Source: an uncultured Actinomyces sp. (GTDB lineage: Bacteria; Actinomycetota; Actinomycetes; Actinomycetales; Actinomycetaceae). From it: a stretch of 6,457 nucleotides of DNA. The translations under genes were made by a program, and so were the position numbers. Positions 1 through 6,340 of this stretch are shown piece after piece (the first letter of the stretch is position 1; each line of letters begins with the position of its first letter). Where the stretch lies: positions 1 to 6,457 of the forward strand of contig USHU01000060.1 in NCBI GenBank assembly GCA_900554605.1, in the 5' to 3' direction. Under the pieces are notes generated by a model. The model did not search any database and had not been told where the DNA came from. It was given only the letters and a program-made list of their open reading frames with translations.

Positions 1-1
1 C

Positions 2-1861
2 GAGGCCGAAGCCCCCACCCCATCAATACAGGCATCCTCCCCCATTCAGACTGAAACCCCCACACCCGAGGCATCCCCATCTACAGGCAGCCCCTATTCG
101 GTTGATTCCACAACAGCCTCGGGAGACACTCCGACCGGGGACGATATTCCCAATGATGAAGACCGGGCCGCTACTAACGGCAATACGTCCCTCTCCCCCG
201 AGGAACAGATCCACCAGCACTGGCAGGAATTGGGGGGAGAAAACGGAGTACTTGGCACTGCCACCTCTGGGCTAGTTCCCCTGCGCGACGGCGCTTTCAT
301 TCAGTTCTACCGCGGCGGCCAAATCTACTGGACCGCTCAATACGGCGCACATGCTTCGCGCGGAGGAATCCACAGCGCCTACAGCGCACACAAGTGGGAG
401 AACGGACCCCTTGGTTTCCCAACTTCTGATGAAGAGAACCAGACGATCGCTGGAATTCGCGGCGCGCTCCAAACCTATGAAAACGGCCAAATTCGTTGGA
501 GCAGCCAGGGCGGAGCCCACCCCATCTGGGGCAAAATCCTCGGACGCTACAAAACCGCAGAAACAGAAGGCCGCTCGCTGGGCTGGCCTCTGAACGATGA
601 GATGAAGGACGCCGCGGACGGCGGGGCATACCAAAACTTCACCGGCGGCTCGATTTACTACCACCCGCGCACTGGGGCTCACAGGGTTACCGGCGGTATC
701 CGTAATCTGTGGGAAGGCCAGGGCTGGGAACGCGGCCAGATGGGCTACCCCACGGGCGAAGAGACCGCTACGGCGAATGGTGGTGTCTATCAGACTTTCC
801 AGGGGGGAACCGCATACTGGCACCCCAGCACTGGCAGCTACTACGTGCACGGTGCGATGCTTGGAGCATACGGACGCGCCGGATATGAATGGGGACGCTA
901 CGGCTACCCGCTGAGCAATGAAACCCCTTCTACAAACGGCGGCGTCTACCAAATTTTCCAAGGTGGAACCGCATACTGGCACCCCGGCTCGGATTCCTAT
1001 TTCGTCCACGACGCAATCATGGGGACCTACGGTTTCTACAACTGGGAGCGCGGAGAGCTGGGCTATCCCTCCTCAGATGAAACGCCTTCCGCGAACGGCG
1101 GCGTCTACCAAATTTTCCAAGGCGGAACCGCATACTGGTCACCGCGCTCTGGCTCTCACGCTGTTCCCCTGGATTTGCTTGCCGAATACGGCAATCACGG
1201 TTACGAACGTGGCCACCTGGGATACCCGACCTCCGAACCCTACTGGGACGGAAACCGTCACAAGCAGAACTTCGAAGACGGAGTTCTAGAGAAGACCAAT
1301 GACTTCAATGTCACGTGGGCCGGGCAGCCTAATAACTATTTCTGCGGTCCGACCAGTGGTTGGATGATCCTCAACGCGATCGGCGCTCACCACTCCGCAC
1401 AGGGAACGCCGCTCAGCATCAACGCCGTGGCAAGCCGCGATTATATGAACACCGTGGGATACGGCTACACAAGCTTCCATGATCGTCGTTTCGAGTACGG
1501 GATGAATCGTTGGCTGGGCCGCGATGCCTACACAACGATTCACACTCCTTCGGTTGAGCAGGTCCGCGATTCTGTGAAGGCCTCCTTCTCCAAGGGATTG
1601 CCGACCGCTGTTGATGCTCAAGAACGCCGAGGTGGCCCCCACTACAACGGTCACCCGAACTCAACTTTCTCCCACATCATGGTTGTCACCTCATACGACG
1701 CAAACACTGATTCGATGCGTATTGCCGACCCGGGCGTCCACTACCTCTGGGGCGGCGAGGAACAGTTCTGGTACCACCTCCCTTCCTTCACGCAAAATTT
1801 CCTCCAAACCGAGGTTGAGCGTGACGGCCGCGAACACATTGGCATCTACAGTGCCCGCTAA
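2..1861 (+). CDS. Secreted LGFP-repeat protein with C-terminal C39-like peptidase domain (5' partial)
   Basis: The frame is open from the window edge (first full codon at 2) to TAA at 1859-1861, giving 619 residues; the true start and any signal peptide lie upstream. The TTG at 230 is not the start: it sits inside a segment leading into the first LGFP repeat, and the frame before it reads as a Pro/Thr/Ser/Glu-rich linker (window residues 1 to about 65) typical of exported proteins. Seven LGFP repeats follow (codons 233 to about 1306). The last part (window residues about 435-619) resembles the C39-like papain-fold family: Gln442 as oxyanion residue, Cys448 in NYFCGPTS, His558 in FSHIMVV and Asp576 in IADPG, in the expected order. 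No LPXTG motif or C-terminal membrane helix is present, so retention at the wall would depend on the repeats or the unseen N-terminus. Inferred role: wall-bound cysteine peptidase or amidase. Its substrate is unknown. The domain calls are firm; the activity is not. Confidence 0.9.
   Translation, partial: EAEAPTPSIQASSPIQTETPTPEASPSTGSPYSVDSTTASGDTPTGDDIPNDEDRAATNGNTSLSPEEQIHQHWQELGGENGVLGTATSGLVPLRDGAFIQFYRGGQIYWTAQYGAHASRGGIHSAYSAHKWENGPLGFPTSDEENQTIAGIRGALQTYENGQIRWSSQGGAHPIWGKILGRYKTAETEGRSLGWPLNDEMKDAADGGAYQNFTGGSIYYHPRTGAHRVTGGIRNLWEGQGWERGQMGYPTGEETATANGGVYQTFQGGTAYWHPSTGSYYVHGAMLGAYGRAGYEWGRYGYPLSNETPSTNGGVYQIFQGGTAYWHPGSDSYFVHDAIMGTYGFYNWERGELGYPSSDETPSANGGVYQIFQGGTAYWSPRSGSHAVPLDLLAEYGNHGYERGHLGYPTSEPYWDGNRHKQNFEDGVLEKTNDFNVTWAGQPNNYFCGPTSGWMILNAIGAHHSAQGTPLSINAVASRDYMNTVGYGYTSFHDRRFEYGMNRWLGRDAYTTIHTPSVEQVRDSVKASFSKGLPTAVDAQERRGGPHYNGHPNSTFSHIMVVTSYDANTDSMRIADPGVHYLWGGEEQFWYHLPSFTQNFLQTEVERDGREHIGIYSAR
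233..1306 (+). repeat. Seven-unit LGFP repeat array (protein-level tandem repeat)
   Basis: Unit starts fall at 233, 392, 563, 722, 881, 1040 and 1199. Spacing is exactly 159 bases (53 codons) except 171 for the second unit; the seventh is a shortened cap of about 36 residues. Each unit has an LG(Y/F/W)P-type turn near its start (LGFPTS, LGWPLN, MGYPTG, YGYPLS, LGYPSS, LGYPTS), a Gly-Gly-x-Tyr-Gln-x-Phe core, a Gly-Gly-(T/S)-x-Tyr-(W/Y) strand and a Gly-rich end. The first unit is degenerate (LGTATS). This is the LGFP family, found in actinobacterial exported proteins and thought to bind or lie within the cell envelope. The array probably forms an elongated or propeller-like wall-binding module ahead of the peptidase domain. 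Confidence 0.9.
776..1138 (+). repeat. Nearly identical DNA repeats inside LGFP units 4-6
   Basis: The 45 bases at 935-979 and 1094-1138 match at all but one position (GGT versus GGC), exactly 159 bases apart. Unit 4 shares a 21-base identical stretch with unit 5 (806-826 and 965-985), again 159 apart, while the rest of its core (776-805) has diverged synonymously. The identity includes synonymous codon positions, whereas flanking parts of the same units differ widely. This points to recent duplication or gene conversion of the core rather than protein-level selection alone. Confidence 0.85.
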
Positions 1862-3218
1862 GTCGGTGTTTTCTCCTCATCGCCGAGGCCGCGCATCCCT
1901 GCGTCGCTTTGCTTTCCTCAGCGCCTGCGCTCTTGTCGCCCTTGGCGGCTGCGCAAGCGGAGGGAGCGGGGATTTGTCGACCTCGGCGAGCGCGAGTGTA
2001 TCGCCTCGTCAGATGGATGGCGTCTTCGAGCCTCTCGTTGCGCAGTCCGCGCTGGAGGATCCTCGCGAGCGTGTATGCACAGATCTCTCTCTTCCTTTTC
2101 ATCTTGTTGCGATGCACGCGAGCGATCAGCCATGTGAATTGTCTCCATCGGGACAAAGCCAAGCATCTTCCGTCGAAGAGAAATGGACATTGGGCGGGGA
2201 TTTCCGGCAGATTCCTTCTCTTCCCATCGATACCTCTGAGGTTTTTGGCTCGTCGACACGTGACCCGAACGACCTGTACTCCTACAAGCCAGCGATTCTT
2301 TCCCCACAAGGGATACGCGAGCTCTCGCCGGATTTACTTCGAGAAGACGGCAACTACGTTGAACCCCTCGACGGGACACAAAGCGGTCCCTGGATTACTT
2401 TCCTCGGACGGCAGGTTTCTTCTTCCTCAACCGGAGACCACCAAGAGGACAATGTCTTTGCCCCGTGGACGGTTTTCTCCTGGAATAAGGACGAGCAACG
2501 TTTGCGCACCGTAATGACGTGGAGTGATCTTCCTGCTCACAGTCCACGAAGCGCGGGTGAACTTCCTCCTGTGAGCGATGGGACACACGCGTTTTACGGC
2601 GCAAACGCCTCAACTGATCACGGAGATTACTCACTGATCGTCACTCAGAGCCTGGACGCTTCAACGAGCTCCAACAAACCGCAGATTCTTCTCTTTGGGG
2701 CCTACCCCGCGCTCTCTGAGCAGGGACTCAGCGCGGTCGCCACTCCAAAGGATTCACCGCTCCCCTCTCGCGTTGTCACGCTCAGCGGCACGGATTTCTC
2801 AGGGGTCACCACCCACTTCGACCTGAAATCACAGGACTATCGAATCAGTGGGCTCTACGCCGCCAGAGATCACCATGCGGTCCTCGTTAGTCCATCAACG
2901 ACGTCTTCCGCGGCCTCGTCCTACCTCGGAGTCTGGGACAGTAAGTCCGCGGACTATCCCACGCAGTGGATCATGGTCGATTCCCGAACTCCTTGGGTGT
3001 CCATCGGTGAAGAGGCAATCGTGTGGGGCGCCGGATCTCAGGCGAACAATGCACAGATGTACCTGCGTTCATGGGAAAGCGGCCAGATCACGCGCTTAGG
3101 GGAAACCCCCGGATATTCACGCCCCGTCATCGCTGCGCAGGGACGAGCAGTCCTTATTCCTTCCCTCACAGCCACGGGTGCCGTTGAGTGGAAACTTGGA
3201 GAATTCGCCGAAAAATAG
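1851..3218 (+). CDS. Putative surface lipoprotein of unknown function
   Basis: The start chosen is GTG 1851, giving 455 residues and an 11-base overlap with the preceding gene. GTG 1866 and TTG 1839 are possible alternatives, and none has a clear Shine-Dalgarno. The open frame continues upstream into the peptidase gene, but the signal peptide fixes the start to this neighbourhood. There is a basic n-region (RRGRASLRR), a hydrophobic stretch (FAFLSACALVALGG) and a lipobox LGGC with the lipidated Cys at codon 1950-1952 (residue 34). A Gly/Ser/Ala-rich tether follows. The mature part (about 420 residues) has repeated short hydrophobic strands with Trp/Gly turns (for example WVSIGEEAIVWGAG and AVLIPSLTATGAVEW). 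This suggests a beta-propeller-like fold, but I recognise no named family and no catalytic motif. Overlap with the peptidase gene and proximity to the LCP genes suggest an envelope role. The lipoprotein call is strong; the function is unknown. Confidence 0.8.
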   Translation: MPAKSVFSPHRRGRASLRRFAFLSACALVALGGCASGGSGDLSTSASASVSPRQMDGVFEPLVAQSALEDPRERVCTDLSLPFHLVAMHASDQPCELSPSGQSQASSVEEKWTLGGDFRQIPSLPIDTSEVFGSSTRDPNDLYSYKPAILSPQGIRELSPDLLREDGNYVEPLDGTQSGPWITFLGRQVSSSSTGDHQEDNVFAPWTVFSWNKDEQRLRTVMTWSDLPAHSPRSAGELPPVSDGTHAFYGANASTDHGDYSLIVTQSLDASTSSNKPQILLFGAYPALSEQGLSAVATPKDSPLPSRVVTLSGTDFSGVTTHFDLKSQDYRISGLYAARDHHAVLVSPSTTSSAASSYLGVWDSKSADYPTQWIMVDSRTPWVSIGEEAIVWGAGSQANNAQMYLRSWESGQITRLGETPGYSRPVIAAQGRAVLIPSLTATGAVEWKLGEFAEK

Positions 3219-3241
3219 CGCGCCCTTTCTTCAAGTAACGA

Positions 3242-3247
3242 TATGAT
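3242..3247 (+). promoter_or_regulatory. Candidate -10 box (TATGAT) for a leaderless LCP transcript
   Basis: TATGAT differs from the TATAAT consensus at one base and is followed by seven bases, then ATG at 3255. A transcript would therefore begin at or next to the start codon, the layout of leaderless mRNAs that are common in Actinobacteria. It lies in the only sizeable gap (36 bases) between the plus-strand genes. No recognisable -35 hexamer is found 16-18 bases upstream, which weakens the call. Confidence 0.5.
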
Positions 3248-3254
3248 AAAGGCG

Positions 3255-4520
3255 ATGAGTACTCCACAATCACGCATTGCGCGACCGATTGCTCACTCGG
3301 CAACGCTCCCATTTAAGAGTGGTGCAGCACGAGTGATTTCTTTGGTTGCCTTCTCCTGCGTCCTCCTGCTGGTTTCCACCGCTTTCTTCATTTACCGCGA
3401 TTTCGGCAACCAGCTTGCGTCAAACTCCATCAATACCCAGGGTCTGGGCAACGCGAACTCCACCGAGACCGCCGCGCCTTCCGATTCCTTCGAGGGACGC
3501 CCCGTCAATATCCTCATCTCTGGAATTGACTCACGCCAGAACCAAGGTGATGACGCCAATGGTGACGCTGCGGAGCTTTCATCAATTCACTCCGATACGA
3601 CCATGCTTATGCACATTTCCGCAGATCGCACGCGGGTTCAGGTCGTATCAATTCCCCGAGATCTCATTACGGACATTCCCGCGTGTAAGCGCTCAGATGG
3701 CACGGTTTCTTCCGCCTACACCGGAATGTTCAACTCTGCTTTCTCTACCGGTTCGAATGACACCGATATCGCAGGCGGTATTGCCTGCACCGAGGCGACC
3801 ACGGAACAGTTGACCGGCGTGAACATCGACGGCTTCGTCGTCGTTGATTTCCACGGTTTCCGAGGCCTCATCGACGCTTTGGGTGGGGTCTGGTTCGACA
3901 TCCCCGAAGACATCGATGATTCCCGCTCAGACTTGCATGTGCAGGCGGGATGCCAAAAACTCGACGGTAAAACGGCTCTGGCCTATGCCCGTACGCGTTA
4001 TGCCGTGGGTGACGGTTCAGATTTGGGCCGTATTTCGAATCAGCAAAAACTGGTCGCGGCGATTATGCGTGAATTGCTCGCCAAGAACTTCGTGTCGGAT
4101 CTTCCTTCGCTCTTGTCCTTCACCAAGCAGGGACTATCCGCACTCCAACCTTCACAAAACCTGTCGAATATCAACACCGACGTGGGTCTTTTGCTCTCCC
4201 TGTCCTCGATTGACCGCGCGAATATTCAGTTTATTACCTCGCCGAACCAGTACTCCCCCGTTGACCCCAACCGCGTCATCAATCTGGAGCCACAGTTCAG
4301 CCAGGCCTGGGAGGCAATCCGCAAGGATCAACCTTTCCCCGCTGCAATTGAGTTCACCAACGGTAGCGGCCAAGAAGGCCAGACGAATGCCTCACCGAGT
4401 GCCTCGGCCTCGCCTTCTGAAAGCAGCTCCGCGTCTGCTTCGGCTACCCCGAGTACGTCACCCTCGGCAAGCGCATCTGCAAGCGCAAGCCCCACCGCAG
4501 CTTGCCCGGCGGAACGCTGA
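3255..4520 (+). CDS. LCP (LytR-CpsA-Psr) family glycopolymer ligase 1
   Basis: This is a membrane-anchored phosphotransferase of the family that moves undecaprenyl-phosphate-linked glycopolymers onto peptidoglycan or, in some actinomycetes, surface proteins. With ATG 3255 it has 421 residues; ATG 3243 would add four but overlaps the TATGAT box, and neither has a good Shine-Dalgarno. It has a short cytoplasmic tail, one membrane helix (about 27-47) and an extracellular LCP domain. Key residues are Asp92/Arg94 in GIDSR, Asp114 in HSDTTM, Arg135-Asp136 in SIPRD, Arg246/Arg248 in YARTRY, and Asp256/Arg259/Gln263 in SDLGRISNQQ. These are the usual metal-, pyrophosphate- and lipid-binding positions. 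Cys144, Cys178 and Cys233 lie outside the membrane and could form a disulfide. A Ser/Ala/Pro-rich tail (about 379-416) replaces the LytR_C domain of some relatives, and Cys417 is near the very end. The next gene is a second LCP. Family certain; acceptor and polymer unknown. Confidence 0.94.
   Translation: MSTPQSRIARPIAHSATLPFKSGAARVISLVAFSCVLLLVSTAFFIYRDFGNQLASNSINTQGLGNANSTETAAPSDSFEGRPVNILISGIDSRQNQGDDANGDAAELSSIHSDTTMLMHISADRTRVQVVSIPRDLITDIPACKRSDGTVSSAYTGMFNSAFSTGSNDTDIAGGIACTEATTEQLTGVNIDGFVVVDFHGFRGLIDALGGVWFDIPEDIDDSRSDLHVQAGCQKLDGKTALAYARTRYAVGDGSDLGRISNQQKLVAAIMRELLAKNFVSDLPSLLSFTKQGLSALQPSQNLSNINTDVGLLLSLSSIDRANIQFITSPNQYSPVDPNRVINLEPQFSQAWEAIRKDQPFPAAIEFTNGSGQEGQTNASPSASASPSESSSASASATPSTSPSASASASASPTAACPAER
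4389..4502 (+). repeat. Low-complexity Ser/Ala/Pro tail of LCP 1
   Basis: About 38 codons encode almost only Ala, Ser, Pro and Thr, with short imperfect DNA repeats such as GCAAGCGCATCTGCAAGCGC near 4468-4487. Such sequence usually forms a flexible tether through the wall and can vary in length by slippage. Ser/Thr-rich tails in actinomycetes can be glycosylated, but no motif here proves it. Confidence 0.75.
4508..4513 (+). promoter_or_regulatory. Ribosome binding site for LCP 2, inside the LCP 1 reading frame
   Basis: GGCGGA, followed by six bases and ATG 4520, resembles GGAGGA. It supports ATG 4520 over TTG 4502, which is only six codons upstream. The site is encoded by the last codons of LCP 1, so those codons serve two roles. 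Confidence 0.65.
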
Positions 4521-5779
4521 TGACTCAGCCGCCGTCTTTTCAGCCCGACCCCTCGCGTAGGCGCCCGCGCCTCTCCGAGGTTCAGAACTCTTCTGTTAAC
4601 AGCGAAGACGAAGGCGTCGTTTTCCCCGGAACCGAAGAATCTGCTCCCCAGGCAGAGCCCAAAGAAACGGTCATGCCGCCCTCTTTTGCACCGCGCGCCA
4701 AACGCGTAGCCTCGGCGCCGAGCTTTACTCCGTCTTCTCCTGCAGCAACCGAGCTTCCGCGCGCGGCAAAACCGTCTAGGCCTCACTTCCAGCCCGTTCA
4801 AGCGCCTCCCAGTGCCCCCGCAGGCACGCCAGTGTCCCCGCGGCCTCGTCGAAAGAAGAAGCGCCGCTGGCCGCTGGTTACCCTCGTCGTGATTCTCCTG
4901 ATCGCTGCGTGGCCCGCGTACCTCCTTTTCGACGCAAATTCGCATCTCAAGCGAATCGATGCACTTTCCGGCGCCGCGGGCACCTCGGGAACCACCTATC
5001 TTCTTGCAGGTTCTGATTCGCGTGGCGACGGTTCAGTTCCAGACGACACCGAAGGACAACGCGCGGACTCCATCATGCTGGTTCACGTTGCTCCCAATGG
5101 GCAGACCAGCAATATTTCGCTCCCCCGAGACACCTACGTTGAAATCCCCGGATACGGGTGGGACAAACTCAACGCGGCGTATTCCTACGGCGGTCCCACA
5201 CTCCTCGTTCAAACCGTTGAACAACTCACGGGACTATCGATCGATCACTACGCAGAGATCGGCATGGGTGGAGTTTCCAACATCGTCGATGCCGTCGGCG
5301 GAGTGAACCTCTGCTACGACTTGACAGTCAATGACGAGCGCTCCGAACTCAATTGGGAAGCGGGCTGCCACGATGCAGATGGCAAGACCGCCCTTGCCTT
5401 TGCGCGTATGCGCTATTCCGATCCGCTTGGTGACATTGGACGCGCTCAGCGCCAGCGCCAGGTCGTCTCGAAGACCGTATCGAAGGCCATGCAGCCGGCA
5501 ACATTGATCAATCCTTCGAGCGCTTTGCGCGTTGAACGTGCGGGAGCATCAGCCTTTACCGTCGACGAAGATTCTTCTGTCCTCGACGTCGGCAAGCTTG
5601 TTTTGGCTTTCCGCAGTGCTCAAAACTCTGGAATGACCGGTGTTCCTCCAATTGAGGACTTGGGATACTCGACCTCGGCGGGCAGTGCTGTCCTCTTGGA
5701 AGACACGACCGCCCCCGACTTCTTCGCCAAGCTCCGCGCGGGAACACTGACGAAAGACGATCTCACTCCTAAGCTCTGA
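4520..5779 (+). CDS. LCP (LytR-CpsA-Psr) family glycopolymer ligase 2
   Basis: This is a second LCP phosphotransferase of 419 residues. Its ATG overlaps the TGA of LCP 1 (TGATG), implying translational coupling. Unlike LCP 1 it has a long Pro/Ser-rich cytoplasmic N-terminus (about 1-108), then a basic cluster RRKKKRR (110-116) and one membrane helix (about 118-138). The extracellular domain holds Asp166/Arg168 in GSDSR, Asp183 in RADSIM, Arg203-Asp204 in LPRD, Arg296/Arg298 in FARMRY, and Asp305/Arg308/Arg311/Gln312 in GDIGRAQRQRQ. This last motif is closer to the family consensus than in LCP 1. Cys265 and Cys283 flank a short segment and may form a disulfide. No LytR_C domain follows; about 100 residues after the last motif complete the fold. 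The long cytoplasmic tail could interact with cytosolic or division proteins or be phosphorylated; this is inference. Family certain, substrate unknown. Confidence 0.95.
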   Translation: MTQPPSFQPDPSRRRPRLSEVQNSSVNSEDEGVVFPGTEESAPQAEPKETVMPPSFAPRAKRVASAPSFTPSSPAATELPRAAKPSRPHFQPVQAPPSAPAGTPVSPRPRRKKKRRWPLVTLVVILLIAAWPAYLLFDANSHLKRIDALSGAAGTSGTTYLLAGSDSRGDGSVPDDTEGQRADSIMLVHVAPNGQTSNISLPRDTYVEIPGYGWDKLNAAYSYGGPTLLVQTVEQLTGLSIDHYAEIGMGGVSNIVDAVGGVNLCYDLTVNDERSELNWEAGCHDADGKTALAFARMRYSDPLGDIGRAQRQRQVVSKTVSKAMQPATLINPSSALRVERAGASAFTVDEDSSVLDVGKLVLAFRSAQNSGMTGVPPIEDLGYSTSAGSAVLLEDTTAPDFFAKLRAGTLTKDDLTPKL

Positions 5780-5783
5780 GTCT

Positions 5784-5802
5784 GCCGAGGCCTCGCCTAG
5801 GC
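5784..5802. terminator. Possible bidirectional hairpin terminator between convergent genes
   Basis: GCCGAGGC (5784-5791) can pair with GCCTAGGC (5795-5802) across a three-base loop with one G-A mismatch. It lies in the 18-base space between the LCP 2 stop and the Nudix stop, and overlaps the latter. No clear T-run follows on either side, so efficiency is doubtful. Confidence 0.35.
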
Positions 5803-6309
5803 TTCGTCGTGAGTCTTCCACAGCGTGAATGCAGCCAGCGAAATCGAGTCCTGAAGTTCGCCTGAAACGATCATCGAGCGCAGTTCAGCGAGGCTCACCC
5901 ATTGCAATGCGTCGACTTCACCATCGATCTCGCAGCGTTTCTGCTCGGGCACGGTGCATGCAATGACCTCGATATGCCCACCAAGAATCCCTGAATCGGG
6001 ATAGATCTGGCCCAGAGATATACCGTTTTCGCCATGAAAACCGGTTTCTTCAAGGAGCTCGCGCAAGCCGGTTGCAATTCCATCCACGTCGCTTCCTTCG
6101 CTCATTCCGCGCGGGAACTCCCACAGGTCGCGTTCAATTGCGAGGCGACGCTGACGAACAAGTGCGAAGGCACCATGATGATTGCGAGCAACAACCACGG
6201 CTCCGGCCTTGTCTCCCCCGATCATCACCCGATGCATTCGAGGGGTCGCGTCGTTTCCTTCCACCCATAGGGGAAAGCTTTGTGCATGCCACAGCTGCGT
6301 CCACTGCAT
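5797..6309 (-). CDS. Nudix hydrolase (ADP-ribose/nucleotide-sugar pyrophosphatase-like)
   Basis: The protein has 170 residues from ATG 6309, chosen because AAAGGG lies six bases upstream. ATG 6324 and TTG 6333 are in frame but lack such a site. The Nudix fold shows as VVVARNHHGAFALVRQ and LWEFPRG, followed by the helix RELLEETG, which keeps the Glu residues that bind Mg2+. The spacing from the Gly of PRG to the Arg of REL is 15 residues, one more than in the canonical box (G-x5-E-x7-RE), with Asp at the usual first Glu. The later IYPDSGILGGHIEVIAC segment resembles that of ADP-ribose/ADP-sugar pyrophosphatases. It would hydrolyse a nucleoside diphosphate linked to another group in the cytosol. 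The exact substrate cannot be read from sequence. It converges on LCP 2 and lies 31 bases downstream of another minus-strand gene, probably in the same operon. Confidence 0.9.
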   Translation of the reverse strand: MQWTQLWHAQSFPLWVEGNDATPRMHRVMIGGDKAGAVVVARNHHGAFALVRQRRLAIERDLWEFPRGMSEGSDVDGIATGLRELLEETGFHGENGISLGQIYPDSGILGGHIEVIACTVPEQKRCEIDGEVDALQWVSLAELRSMIVSGELQDSISLAAFTLWKTHDEA

Positions 6310-6315
6310 TTTGTG

Positions 6316-6321
6316 CCCTTT
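6316..6321 (-). promoter_or_regulatory. Ribosome binding site of the Nudix gene
   Basis: On the minus strand AAAGGG precedes ATG 6309 by six bases. It is the best Shine-Dalgarno match near the three possible starts and decides the start used here. Confidence 0.65.
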
Positions 6322-6340
6322 CATATGCGTCAAGCGCTTT

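Noticed and set aside
230..232. TTG at 230 as the start of the LGFP-C39 protein
   Set aside because: The same frame is open back to position 2, reads as a natural Pro/Thr/Ser linker and contains the residues leading into the first repeat. Starting at 230 would also leave a secreted-type protein with no signal peptide.
272..1009. 245-codon open frame on the minus strand opposite the LGFP repeats
   Set aside because: It follows the 159-base repeat of the coding strand and has no independent motif; it is a by-product of repeat and codon bias.
776..1138. CRISPR-like array
   Set aside because: The regular repeats are in frame, translate to LGFP units throughout and have no unique spacers of constant length.
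1611..1850. Extended 5' end for the lipoprotein gene, giving 535 residues
   Set aside because: This part lies in another frame of the well-supported peptidase domain, has no protein-like pattern and would bury the lipoprotein signal peptide inside the protein.
4328..4945. 205-codon open frame on the minus strand opposite the LCP 1 tail and LCP 2 N-terminus
   Set aside because: Its Arg/Gly/Ala/Glu-rich composition mirrors the low-complexity Ser/Ala/Pro coding on the plus strand, and both plus-strand genes are secure.
6283..6333. TTGACG near 6328-6333 (minus strand) as a -35 box for the Nudix gene
   Set aside because: No -10-like hexamer lies 16-18 bases downstream, and that position already falls in the coding region. 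Read-through from the upstream minus-strand gene is simpler.
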